Origin: Alphaproteobacteria bacterium
GTDB taxonomy: Bacteria; Myxococcota_A; UBA796; GCA-2862545
Direction of reading: 5' to 3'
Assembly: GCA_020632925.1 (NCBI GenBank)
Contig: JACKER010000024.1
Location: 51,000 to 114,999, forward strand
DNA: 64,000 nt
The position numbers and the translations under genes were made by a program. Positions 49,207 to 58,062 of this stretch are shown piece by piece (position 1 is the first letter of the stretch; every line of letters starts with the position of its first letter). The notes beneath the pieces are model-generated. The model did not search any database and was not told the DNA's origin. It was given only the letters and a program-made list of their open reading frames with translations.

Positions 49207-51678
49207 TCAGGAGCGGACGAGCACGGCCACGATCAGGATCAGCAGCAACACCGCGACCCCGAGCAGCAGCGCCACCAGGCTCGCGCCGGCGGCGAGGAAG
49301 GGCGTCGGCTCGGGCGGTCTGGGGCGGGTGCGCTCGGCCGTGGAGATCGGCGGAGGCGCCATCGGGAGCTCGTCGACGGGCGGCGCTGCCTCGGGCTCGG
49401 GCTCTGGCAGCGGTCGCTGCGGTGGGCGCGGGTCGGACAGCTCGGGGAGCGCGGACTCGGGGAGCTCGTCGAGCCCGCCGGTCATCGGCCCCGGCAGGAG
49501 ACGTGGCTCCGCGTCGAGCGTGGCCGCCTCTTCGTCCTCCTCACCGCCGAACGTGGCCGGGAGCTTCCGGGGCATGGCGCCCTCGGGCGTGCGTGCCGTC
49601 TCGAGGGCGCCCGCGAGGGTGATCTCGGGATCCTGGTGTTTCAGCGCGGGCACGCGCAGCGTCGGCTCCGCACCCTCGTGCGATCCGTCCAGCGCGGCCA
49701 GCATGGGCATCGTGGTGTCGCGACGGTCGAGCAGGTCGGGGGTGCTCTGCTCCAGGGCGTCGAGCGTCCGGACGAAGCGGGGAGCGGTGATCGGCTCGGC
49801 GCTCATCCGCCGTCTCGGGATCGGGGTGCCGTCCGGTCGCGTGCGCACCTTGCGCTGGATCTTGACGGTGGGCGAGTCCACGTCGTCCTGCGACGCGTCG
49901 AGGAGGGCGCCGAGCGTCGGCGCGGGGTTGTCCGACGCGGTGGTCGGCTCGTCCGGAGGGAAGACGGGTCCCGAGTCCACCTGCAGGGTCGGGCCGTGGA
50001 TCGCCGGCATCGGCTCGACGCCGACCCGCTGGCGGAGCAGGACCGGGAGGCGCGCCGTCGTCAGTGTGCCCTCGGAGTTGCTCTCGGTCGTCGTCTCGGG
50101 GATCGGCGGGGCCGGGACGGGCTCGGGCTCCGGCGGAGGCGCCTCCGTGCGGCCCGTGATCGGTCGGAGCGTGGTGATCGCATCGTCGGGCGAGGGGAGC
50201 TCGAGATCGGCCTCGTCGATGTCCGGAACCGAGGGTTCGTCGTCCGGCGGAGCCTCCTCGGCCTCGACCTCCACCGGCGCGGTCGCGGGCTCGGTGTTCG
50301 TGGACACCTCCTGCGGTTGCGCCTTGGGTGTGAACGAACGGGCCGGTGGCCCCTCGTGCGAGGCATAGAGCGCCACCATCTCCGCCTCGCTCCACGGCGG
50401 CGGGTTCGGGTCCGCCGCGGCCACCTGCTCGAGGTCGCCGGTCGTGGGCTGGTGACCCGCCTCCCCCAGCACGGGGCCACGGCGTCGGGGGTTGCCGTCG
50501 GTGGGCTCGTCCGCCCAGCGCGACAGCGCCGGATCGGGCGTGGGGTCGAGCTGGCGTGCCTTGGGCGGGCCCAGGCGCTGGGTGATGTCGTTGGCGGCGG
50601 TCGGGTAGGGCGACAGGTCGCCCGTGATCGGTCCGGTGTCGGCGCGCGACAGCGTCACGTCGTCGTGGAAGCCGGGCGGACGCGGCGGACGGTTCGGCGG
50701 CGGCTCGCTGTCCAGACCGAGCGAGGTCGCCTGGAAGGTGCGGCCCTCGAGCGAGCCCGCGAAGTCCGGGGGCGGTGCCCACTGGCGGGTCCGGCACCAG
50801 GCGGTCAGCGTCGGTCCGGGTGTGCTGTCGGAGATCGTGTCGCAGCGCGCGGCGACCTCGGCCGCCGTGGGCCGGTTCTGCTTGCGCCAGGCGGTCATGG
50901 CGCGGATGAGGGCGATCCCCCGGTCGCCGCCGATCCGGTCGCGGAAGGTCTCGGTCCGGTCGGCCACGAAGCCCTCGAACCGGCTCTCGTCGATCATCAG
51001 CAGGTACATCTGCCGCATCGACTTGCGGACGAAGAGCGCCTCGCCCGTGAGCGCCTCGAACAGCGTGCAGCCGAGCGCGAAGACGTCGGCCTCGGGGCCG
51101 ATCTCCTGCTGCACGAGCCGCTCGGGGGAGAGGTACTGCGTGCTCCCCATGATGATGTTGACCGAGGTGTTCGCCTCGCGGCGGACGCTGCTGGCCTGGG
51201 CGATGCCGAAGTCGAGCAGCTTGACGGTGCCGACGGGCTCGATGCGGACGTTGTCCGGCTTGATGTCGCGGTGCACCAGCCGCAGCGGCTTGCCGTCCTG
51301 CACCGAGGGCCAGCTCCAGGCCGCGTCCAGCGCGTCGGCGACCTGGGCGATCGCCTCGTACGCGGCGCGGGCGGGGATCTCCTCCTGCTTGATCAGGCGC
51401 GCGAGGTCGTCGCCGTCGATGTACTCGCTGACGAGCGCGGCGTGGCCGTCGATGACGACCAGGTCGTAGACCCGGAGGATCGCGGGGTGGGTCAGACGAC
51501 CGAGGAGCCGCCCCTCGTCGCGCAGGCGCTGCATGCCCTGGCTGGTCGGGTCGAGGTCGCTGCGGAGCACCTTGACCGCCACGTCGACGTCCACGCCTCC
51601 GCCCCGCACCATGACGGCGCGGTAGACCTCACCGAACCCACCCCGTCCGAGGCAGCGCTGGATGCGGAACTCGGGCAC
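49207..51678 (-). CDS. Membrane-anchored Ser/Thr protein kinase
   Basis: This 823-residue protein has an N-terminal kinase with LGRGGFGEVYRA, VAVKVL, HRDIKPDN (near 135), LLDFGIAQ and STQYLSPERL, all catalytic residues present. A long acidic, Pro/Thr-rich low-complexity region of about 450 residues follows. A single C-terminal membrane helix (LVALLLGVAVLLLILIVAVL, residues about 797-820) has almost no extracytoplasmic tail. The kinase faces the cytoplasm. The low-complexity part may be a substrate or FHA-docking region. It starts from a GTG 18 bases after lspA, with TAGAAC six bases upstream. Confidence 0.9.
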   Translation of the reverse strand: MPEFRIQRCLGRGGFGEVYRAVMVRGGGVDVDVAVKVLRSDLDPTSQGMQRLRDEGRLLGRLTHPAILRVYDLVVIDGHAALVSEYIDGDDLARLIKQEEIPARAAYEAIAQVADALDAAWSWPSVQDGKPLRLVHRDIKPDNVRIEPVGTVKLLDFGIAQASSVRREANTSVNIIMGSTQYLSPERLVQQEIGPEADVFALGCTLFEALTGEALFVRKSMRQMYLLMIDESRFEGFVADRTETFRDRIGGDRGIALIRAMTAWRKQNRPTAAEVAARCDTISDSTPGPTLTAWCRTRQWAPPPDFAGSLEGRTFQATSLGLDSEPPPNRPPRPPGFHDDVTLSRADTGPITGDLSPYPTAANDITQRLGPPKARQLDPTPDPALSRWADEPTDGNPRRRGPVLGEAGHQPTTGDLEQVAAADPNPPPWSEAEMVALYASHEGPPARSFTPKAQPQEVSTNTEPATAPVEVEAEEAPPDDEPSVPDIDEADLELPSPDDAITTLRPITGRTEAPPPEPEPVPAPPIPETTTESNSEGTLTTARLPVLLRQRVGVEPMPAIHGPTLQVDSGPVFPPDEPTTASDNPAPTLGALLDASQDDVDSPTVKIQRKVRTRPDGTPIPRRRMSAEPITAPRFVRTLDALEQSTPDLLDRRDTTMPMLAALDGSHEGAEPTLRVPALKHQDPEITLAGALETARTPEGAMPRKLPATFGGEEDEEAATLDAEPRLLPGPMTGGLDELPESALPELSDPRPPQRPLPEPEPEAAPPVDELPMAPPPISTAERTRPRPPEPTPFLAAGASLVALLLGVAVLLLILIVAVLVRS

Positions 51679-51696
51679 GGACCCGTTCTACCACCT

Positions 51697-52263
51697 TCAC
51701 CCGGGGGTCGGCGCGTCCGCCTCGCCGACGTCGGCCTCGACCTCGACCTCACCCTCCCGCTGCACGAGCCAGTACACCAGGAACAAGGCCACGCCGACCA
51801 GGAGGAGGGAATCGGCGACGTTGAAGATCGGCCAGACGTTCGTCCCGAACCGCTCGATGAACCAGCCGCGCAGCGGCTCGTGGCCGGCATAGACCTTCAG
51901 GAAGTCGGTCACGTGGCCCTGGAGCAGACGGTCGATGCCGTTGCCCAGCGCACCCGCGAGGATCATCCCGAGGGTGAAGGGGACGAACCGCTGATCGGCC
52001 GCCGTCCGGCGGACCATGTCCAACACGACCGCCACCGCGACCACCGTGAACACCAGGAACAGGGCCATCTGCCCCTCCATGGTGCTGAAGGCGGCGCCGG
52101 TGTTCTGCGCGTGGACGATGGAGAACCAGCCGGGGACGATGCTGATCTCGTCGATGTTGTGCGTCAGGTGGGCGACGACCCAGCGCTTGGTCACCTGGTC
52201 CGCCGCGACGCACGCGAGCACGGTGGAGCCGAACACGAGGTTGCGTGGGGACAGCACGTTCAT
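51697..52263 (-). CDS. lspA: Lipoprotein signal peptidase (signal peptidase II)
   Basis: This 188-residue protein has four membrane helices and the family's conserved blocks: AADQVTKRWVV, QNTGAAFS, ALGNGIDRLLQGHVTDFLKV (catalytic Asp) and PIFNVADSLLLVGV (second catalytic Asp, near 149). It removes signal peptides from diacylglyceryl-modified prolipoproteins in the inner membrane. This window alone encodes about a dozen predicted substrates. GGAG precedes the ATG. It sits between a kinase-STAND gene and a membrane kinase gene, an unusual setting. The C-terminal 15 residues are acidic and extra to the family. Confidence 0.95.
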   Translation of the reverse strand: MNVLSPRNLVFGSTVLACVAADQVTKRWVVAHLTHNIDEISIVPGWFSIVHAQNTGAAFSTMEGQMALFLVFTVVAVAVVLDMVRRTAADQRFVPFTLGMILAGALGNGIDRLLQGHVTDFLKVYAGHEPLRGWFIERFGTNVWPIFNVADSLLLVGVALFLVYWLVQREGEVEVEADVGEADAPTPG

Positions 52264-52283
52264 GGGCTCCTCTCCCCCTGACC

Positions 52284-55200
52284 CTAGCCACGCCGGTGGG
52301 GGGCGTCCACCTCCGCGCGCAACGCGGCCAGGCGGCGTCCACCCTCCGAGTCGGGTCCCGCACCGGCGGCGGTGAGGTGGGTGGCCGCCCGATCGAGGGC
52401 GTCCGCGGCTTCCGCGGGAGTGGCGCTCGCCTGCGCCCGCGCCATCCAGAGCCCCGCCCGTCCCAGGCTGCCGAGCTCGTCCTCGTCGATGTCGTCCAGC
52501 AGCTCGGCCGCCTGCGCTGCGGCGCCACGGGCGACGGCGATCCGGGCGCGCAGGATGTCGAGCTCCGCGAGGCGCATCGGATCGCGGTCCGTGATGCGCT
52601 GCTGGAGCGTCGTGAGCGCCTCCGAGGCCGCACCGGCGTCGCCGAGCTCGATCAGGGCCTCCACGAGCAGCTGCTGGCCGTCGAAGGCGCGGTGTCCGCG
52701 CAGCTCGGGCAGCGTTCGCTCGATCCGCTCGCGCATCGCCGGCGTCGGGCCCTCGTCGGACCAGTGGAGCAGCAGCTCGTGCCAGGCGGCCTCGCCCTCG
52801 CGCGACAGGGCCCGGAACGCGTCCCTCGCCTCCGCCCGCAGCTGACGGGCACGCGGACGGTCGCCCTCGGTGTCCGCCAGCGACGCCATGTTCGCCAGCG
52901 TCCTCGCCTCGCCGGACCGGTCGCCCGCCGATCGCTGGATGGTCAGCGCCCGCCCGGCGCTCGCCCAGGCCTCGCGGATCCGCCCGTCGTGCTTGTCGAG
53001 CACGGCCAGGTTGGCGAGCAGGTTGGCCTCGTTCAGCCGATACCCGGCCCGGCGGGAGGACCGCACGAGATCTTCGAGGGTCGTCCTGGCTTCGTCGCGG
53101 CGACCGTCGTGGTAGTGGACGACCGCGATGTTCTCGCGTGCGGTGTGCGTGTTGTGCCGGTCGCGGACGTTGCGGAAGCGCCGCTCGGCGTCGGTCAGCT
53201 TGCGCAGGGCGTCGTCGTGGCGGCGGGCAGCGATGTCGAGCCGCCCCAGGCGCAGCTGGGCGAGCGCCGACCCACGCTCGTCGCCCTCCTGCTCGAACAG
53301 CTGGAACGCACGCGACTGCTCGGCCTGCGCCGACGACGGGTCGGTGTCCTCCAGCATCAGGCCGCGGATGGAGCGGGCGCGGGCCTCTGCCCGGGGCTCT
53401 CCCAGGGCGCGTGCCTCGTCGGCGATGCGGCCGAGCTCCTCGATGCGCCGGGCGGGATCGTGCTCGTCGTACCGGAGGAGGAGCGTCCGGGAGGCGAGCT
53501 CGTGCCGGACGTTGCCCGTCCTCCGGGCCTCCTGCAGGGCCATCTGGAGGTCGGCGCGCGCCTCGACGGGCTGCCCGAGCGAGCTGCGGAGCGAGGCCCG
53601 GATGGCGTACAGGGCGGCCGGGTCCGCGAGGTCGGGCAGCGCGAGCACGCGGCTCACCAGCTCCTCGCCGGGTCCCGGAGGTCCGAGGTCGCGGAAGATC
53701 TCGCCCGCGGCGCGCCCCGTCCCCTCGGCCACCACGAGGTCTCCCCGGTGCAGGGCGCGGTCGCAGGCCATCACGAGGTTGTCGCGCTCCGCCACCAGCG
53801 CCTGTCGGATCGCGGCGCCGCCGTGGCCGTTCGCCCGCTCCTGCAGCTCGCCGGACCCGAGCTGGGCGTACCACTCGCCGTGGCGGACCTCGGCGGCGGC
53901 CAGCATCGCGTCGTCCGCGGCCTCCTGGGCGAACTCCCGCACCGAGTGTGACAACGCGAACCGCTGGCGCGTGGCGTCGAAGGCCACCAGGCTCGCGTCG
54001 ACCAGCTCGGAGAGCACGTCCACGGCCCACGGAGCCTCGGGCCAGTCCTCGAGGTCGAGCACCGCCTCGGCCGCCTCGAGTGCGAACCCACCGGCGAACA
54101 CCGAGAGCTGGCCCAGCGCGGCCTGGCCCCAGGGGCGCAGGAGCTCCCAGGACACCTGGATCGACGCCTCGAGCGTCGCGTGGCGCGCGCCGCCCTGACG
54201 GGGACCGGCGAGCAGCCGGAAGCGCTCGGACATGCGCGCGAGCAGCATCGTCGGCGTCATCGATCGCGATCGCGCCGCAGCCAGCTCGATCGCCAGCGGG
54301 AGCCCGTCCAGCGCTCGGACCAGCCGTCGCGCGGCGTCGCGCTCCGTACCCTCCAGCTGCCGTCCGCTCCGGCCCACGAACAGCTCCACCGCCGCGTCGG
54401 GGGAGAGCGGGCCCAGCTGGACCAGGTGCTCGTGGCGCGAGCGCAGGGGCACGCGGCTGGTGATCACCGCGCAGAGCTCGGGGGCCGCGGCCAGCCAGCG
54501 GTCGAGGACCTCCGCGAGCGGTCGCGCCACGCTCTCCGCGCCGTCGAGGAGCAGCGTCGTCGGCCCGCGACCCTCGAGTGCTGCCGCCACCTGCCCGATC
54601 CCGTCGCCTTCCAGGGCGCCGAGCCCGAGGCGCTCCGCCACGACCCGCGCGACCTCCGATCCGGTCGTGGCCGAGGAGACGTCGGCGAACACGACCGGGA
54701 CCGCGCTCGTGGCCAGCGTCGCGGCCGTGTGGAGCAGGAGCCGCGTCTTTCCCACGCCCCCCGGCCCGGTCAGCGTCACGACGCGGTGGTGACGGACCGC
54801 GTCCAGGAGGCGCGCATGATCCTCGTCGCGTCCGACGAACAGCGGATCGACCTCGGGGAGCCGCGGGCGGCTGCGCGAGGCGCTCCCGGTCGGGATCGTG
54901 GGGCCGGGCTCCTCCCCGAGCCGCGCGGCGACGGCCTCCGCGAGGGCGGGTGCGCCGTAGGCCGAGCGCAGGACCCGCAAGGCCGCACCGAGCGAGGCCG
55001 CGTCGGGCCACCGATCGGACGGCCGCAGGCGCAGGCAGCGCTTCAGCACTTCGCCGAGCCCCGGTACGCGCTGGTCGGCATGGTCGCAGAAACCGGGGCG
55101 CAGCACGATGTCGTCGGCCCGGGCCACCCGCTCGACCGCCTTCTCGCCCGTGCCGAAGGGCGCACGCCGCGTGGCGAGGGCGTAGAGCACGACGCCGAGC

Positions 55201-55811
55201 GAGAACAGGTCGGACCGGTGGTCGACGACGCCGAGGTGCTGCTCGGGCGACATCCAGGTCGGCGTGCCCGCGGCCCGCGCCGTCCCACGGTCCGAGACGA
55301 GGGCGGCGACACCGAAGTCGGCGAGCTTGGCGCTGCCGGTCACGTCGACCAGCAGGTTCTGGGGCTTCACGTCGCGGTGTACCAGCCCGCCCGGCGCCCC
55401 GTCGACGCGCATGCCGTGGATGTGCGCCAGCCCCGCGCAGGTCATGATCCCCACGTCGAGCACCATCGACGGGGCGAGGGGCCCCTCGCGGACCAGCGCG
55501 CTGACGGGCACCCCGTCGACGAGCTCCATCGCGATGTACCACTGGTCGGCGGTGTGCCCGAGGTCGAGGATGGACACCAGGTTCGGGTGCGACAGCAGCG
55601 CTCCGAGCCGCGCCTCGCGCTGGAGCGTCGCCCGGGCCTCCTCGTCCTGGAGGTGCCCGTCGTCGGCCAGCACCTTGAGCGCGACCCGCTTGCGGAAGCC
55701 CGCGAGCCCGTGCATCACGGCCTCGTAGACCACACCCATGCCGCCGCGCCCGATGACGCGCACCAGCTCGTAGCGGCCGAGCTGCCTGGGGGTCGCCGCG
55801 TCCACCTGCAC
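52284..55811 (-). CDS. Ser/Thr kinase fused to STAND ATPase and TPR region (paralog 2)
   Basis: This 1175-residue protein has a kinase with IGRGGMGVVYEAV, VALKVL, HRDVKPQN (near 144), LADFGVAAL and PTWMSPEQ. Next is an ATPase with GPGGVGKTRLLL (near 346), LLLDGAESVA and ITSRVPLR, then GLPLAIELAAARSR. The C-terminal part is TPR-type helices. It is a paralog of 44520-47939 with the same domain order and the same AVMHG/AVLHG loop after the Gly motif. I chose GTG at 55811, two bases after the DUF962 stop. lspA follows 20 bases later. The likely role is a regulated kinase switch. Confidence 0.92.
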   Translation of the reverse strand: MQVDAATPRQLGRYELVRVIGRGGMGVVYEAVMHGLAGFRKRVALKVLADDGHLQDEEARATLQREARLGALLSHPNLVSILDLGHTADQWYIAMELVDGVPVSALVREGPLAPSMVLDVGIMTCAGLAHIHGMRVDGAPGGLVHRDVKPQNLLVDVTGSAKLADFGVAALVSDRGTARAAGTPTWMSPEQHLGVVDHRSDLFSLGVVLYALATRRAPFGTGEKAVERVARADDIVLRPGFCDHADQRVPGLGEVLKRCLRLRPSDRWPDAASLGAALRVLRSAYGAPALAEAVAARLGEEPGPTIPTGSASRSRPRLPEVDPLFVGRDEDHARLLDAVRHHRVVTLTGPGGVGKTRLLLHTAATLATSAVPVVFADVSSATTGSEVARVVAERLGLGALEGDGIGQVAAALEGRGPTTLLLDGAESVARPLAEVLDRWLAAAPELCAVITSRVPLRSRHEHLVQLGPLSPDAAVELFVGRSGRQLEGTERDAARRLVRALDGLPLAIELAAARSRSMTPTMLLARMSERFRLLAGPRQGGARHATLEASIQVSWELLRPWGQAALGQLSVFAGGFALEAAEAVLDLEDWPEAPWAVDVLSELVDASLVAFDATRQRFALSHSVREFAQEAADDAMLAAAEVRHGEWYAQLGSGELQERANGHGGAAIRQALVAERDNLVMACDRALHRGDLVVAEGTGRAAGEIFRDLGPPGPGEELVSRVLALPDLADPAALYAIRASLRSSLGQPVEARADLQMALQEARRTGNVRHELASRTLLLRYDEHDPARRIEELGRIADEARALGEPRAEARARSIRGLMLEDTDPSSAQAEQSRAFQLFEQEGDERGSALAQLRLGRLDIAARRHDDALRKLTDAERRFRNVRDRHNTHTARENIAVVHYHDGRRDEARTTLEDLVRSSRRAGYRLNEANLLANLAVLDKHDGRIREAWASAGRALTIQRSAGDRSGEARTLANMASLADTEGDRPRARQLRAEARDAFRALSREGEAAWHELLLHWSDEGPTPAMRERIERTLPELRGHRAFDGQQLLVEALIELGDAGAASEALTTLQQRITDRDPMRLAELDILRARIAVARGAAAQAAELLDDIDEDELGSLGRAGLWMARAQASATPAEAADALDRAATHLTAAGAGPDSEGGRRLAALRAEVDAPHRRG

Positions 55812-55813
55812 GC

Positions 55814-56161
55814 CTACTGGTTGCCCATGTCGGCGGTGTCCGGCGGGTTCTCTGCGATGCGGCGGAGCTCCGCCTCCACGTCCCAGAACAGCTCGTAGAC
55901 GAACATCACCCAGTTCGCGATGCCCGCGCGCAGCGGGTTCTCGAAGGTCAGCGGTCGATTCTTCTCGACGAACCAGTGGCCCGCGAAGGCGAAGCCGTAC
56001 CCGATGGCGGTGCACAGCGGGAGCCAGACCCAGCCCGCGCCGGCCAGCGTGGCGCCGATCCCCGCGAGGACGACGAGCGAGCCCACCCGGTGGAGCCGGC
56101 GGGTGAGCGGGTCACGGTGGTGCCACAGGTACCGTTCCCAGTACGCTCTCGCCTCGGTCAT
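55814..56161 (-). CDS. DUF962 (Mpo1-like) membrane protein
   Basis: The frame gives 115 residues from the ATG at 56161 (a GTG at 56197 would add 12). The family pattern is WERYLWHHRDPLTRRLHRVG, two membrane segments (VVLAGIGATLAGAGWVW and IGYGFAFAGHWFVEKNRP), then LTFENPLRAGIANWVMFVYE. Yeast Mpo1 of this family is an iron-dependent dioxygenase in 2-hydroxy fatty acid degradation; the conserved His set of HWFVEKNRP is present. It is the first gene of a minus-strand run with a kinase-STAND protein and lspA. Coupling to a kinase is by position only. Confidence 0.9.
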   Translation of the reverse strand: MTEARAYWERYLWHHRDPLTRRLHRVGSLVVLAGIGATLAGAGWVWLPLCTAIGYGFAFAGHWFVEKNRPLTFENPLRAGIANWVMFVYELFWDVEAELRRIAENPPDTADMGNQ

Positions 56162-56184
56162 CAGGCTCGGAGGCGCCGTCTCGG

Positions 56185-56943
56185 ATGCAGTCTGCACGGA
56201 TGCTCCTGGTCGCCGCCCACGCGGTGGCGACGTCTCCCGTGATGACAGCCTACGAGGCTTACGTTCGGGAGGTCAACGCCAGACCGGTACCGGAGGGGGT
56301 ACAGCCGCGGGACCGGGCGTGGCACCGTCGACTCGCCGCGTTGGCGGCGGCGCACCCGGTGCGTGTTCCCCCGGACGCGAGCGCGGCGCGGGTGGTGTCG
56401 GCGCTGGTGTCCTTCGTCGACGACCACGACGGGCCCTTCGCACGCGAGGCCTTCGACGAGGAGGCCGTGCTGGCGCTGGTCGCCGCGTGGCGGTCGCGCC
56501 CGCGGGTGGACGCGCTGGGCCTGGTGGAGCTGGTCGGGCCGCGGCACACGCTGCTGGACGCGGTGCTCGTCGCCCACGCCGCCGCCCGTCAGGTCGCGCG
56601 GGGGCGGGACACGCGCGCGCTGCCCGGCTTCGCTCCAACGCTGTCCGAGCGGCTGGCGCTGGGCGCGTCGGTGGCTCCGTTCGCGCACGCGCTGTCGCGC
56701 GGTGGCGACCCGCTGGGGGACACGTACCACTACCTCGCGAACCTCGCGGCGGGGCTGCTCGGGGCCTCCCGTTGGTCGAGGAGCTGGACGCTGCCGCTGT
56801 TCGCCGCCGGTCCGGAGCTCATGTGGCTCGTGCGCCAGCAGATCTTCGGCGCGCCCCTGTTCTTCGGGAACCACGCCCGCGTGGACCGGCTGGGGCTGAG
56901 ACACGGCGTCGAGCTGCGTCGGGGACGGCAGGGGCAGATGTGA
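56185..56943 (+). CDS. Hypothetical protein
   Basis: This 252-residue Ala/Leu/Arg-rich, mostly helical protein starts MQSARMLLVAAHAVATSPV. A second ATG at 56200 is possible, and the first would overlap a longer form of the DUF962 gene. Segments such as VELVGPRHTLLDAVLVAHAA and GDTYHYLANLAAGLLGASRW recur in no family I know. There is no signal peptide in the usual sense. The stop overlaps a start codon (TGATG) at 56943 that leads into what looks like a truncated lipoprotein gene. Confidence 0.6.
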   Translation: MQSARMLLVAAHAVATSPVMTAYEAYVREVNARPVPEGVQPRDRAWHRRLAALAAAHPVRVPPDASAARVVSALVSFVDDHDGPFAREAFDEEAVLALVAAWRSRPRVDALGLVELVGPRHTLLDAVLVAHAAARQVARGRDTRALPGFAPTLSERLALGASVAPFAHALSRGGDPLGDTYHYLANLAAGLLGASRWSRSWTLPLFAAGPELMWLVRQQIFGAPLFFGNHARVDRLGLRHGVELRRGRQGQM

Positions 56944-57009
56944 TGCTCGTGTGGCTTCTCGGCCCGTCCGCTCTGGCCTGCGACTTCGTCCCGCTCCGGC
57001 GACGGCGCA
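56943..57009 (+). pseudogene. Possible truncated lipoprotein gene start
   Basis: ATG at 56943 overlaps the preceding stop. It reads MLVWLLGPSALAC-DFVPLRR, a good lipobox of the kind used by neighbours, and then loses any protein-like character where the oppositely oriented hydrolase gene begins (57010). The rest of the gene seems to be missing. A chance signal-like peptide is the alternative. Confidence 0.35.
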
Positions 57010-58059
57010 CTACCGGTTGGCGAGCCAGCCCGCGAGCGCGGCGTTCACGTCCACGGTCTCCGCGAACAATGCGAAGTGGTCGCCGGGTACGACGAGCAGG
57101 TCCACGGCTGCGCCGCCCACCGACGCGTCGCGGACCTCGCGGAGGTATTCGAGGTCGAACCGATCGTCGTGCTCCGCTGCGAGGAGCAGGCACGGCACCC
57201 GCGGCGGACCGAATCCGTCGTAGCCACCCATCAGCGCGACGACGGCGCGGAAACGCGGGGCGAGCTCCGGATCCGCGGCCACTGCCATGGCGCCGACCGC
57301 TCCGTTCGAGAGGCCGACGAGGAACAAACGGTCTCGGTCGACACGGGCGGGGAGGGTGTCGACCACCCGTCGGACGACGGAGCGTCCCTCCTCGGACCAC
57401 CAATCGCCCTCGAAGCCGAGGGCAGGCGCCACGATGGCGTAGCCGGCGAGGTCGGGTAGCTCCGTCAGCGACGACAGGTAGGGCGTCATCAGCCCGCCGA
57501 AGCCGTGCAGGAACACGATGCCGGGTACAGGGTCGTCACCTGGGGGCAACCATGCGAGCTCCGCGACATGGTCGGCGGTCGACCGCAACAGCAGCGCGTT
57601 CACCCCGGGTCCGGGTGTCCGAGCCGCCAGTCGAGCGTAGGCGTGCCGCGCGGCCACGTCGAACCGCCCACGAGCGTCGGGCGTCAGCATGCCTTGCGCT
57701 TCGGCGAGTGCGCTTCCTGCGTAGACCGTCTCGTCTTCGCGGATGACGTTCGCGAGCCACGGAGCCGCACTGGCCACGAAGGCCCCCTGCCGTGTCGCGA
57801 CCCATCGATAGGCAACGAACCCGACGTCGCCGACCAACGCTGCGGCGAGGAGGCAGGTGGTGCCGAGGCGGAGCCGTCCGCGCACCGCCAACCCCGGGGC
57901 GACGAGGAGACCCATGGGCAGGGTCCCGAGAGCGCACGAGCCCGGGACGAGGCCGTTGCCGGAGACGTAGAAGGCCCAGGCGAGGCTCGTGACGGCCACC
58001 GGAAACGCGACGAGGCCCGCGAGGACCGTCCAACGCGCGACCGGGGACGACTGAGACAA
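57010..58059 (-). CDS. Membrane-anchored alpha/beta hydrolase
   Basis: This 349-residue protein has two or three N-terminal membrane segments (TVLAGLVAFPVAVTSLAWAF, and around 45-85). The hydrolase domain follows: PGIVFLHGFGGLMTPY, nucleophile in FLVGLSNGAVGAMAV (Ser near 249), Asp in AAEHDDRFDLEYL, and His in VPGDHFALFAE. It is dienelactone-hydrolase/peptidase-S9-like. The start is a TTG three bases after the stop of the secreted FG-GAP protein and is weakly supported; GTG starts further in would remove the first helix. Substrate unknown. Confidence 0.8.
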   Translation of the reverse strand: MSQSSPVARWTVLAGLVAFPVAVTSLAWAFYVSGNGLVPGSCALGTLPMGLLVAPGLAVRGRLRLGTTCLLAAALVGDVGFVAYRWVATRQGAFVASAAPWLANVIREDETVYAGSALAEAQGMLTPDARGRFDVAARHAYARLAARTPGPGVNALLLRSTADHVAELAWLPPGDDPVPGIVFLHGFGGLMTPYLSSLTELPDLAGYAIVAPALGFEGDWWSEEGRSVVRRVVDTLPARVDRDRLFLVGLSNGAVGAMAVAADPELAPRFRAVVALMGGYDGFGPPRVPCLLLAAEHDDRFDLEYLREVRDASVGGAAVDLLVVPGDHFALFAETVDVNAALAGWLANR

Positions 58060-58062
58060 CGC

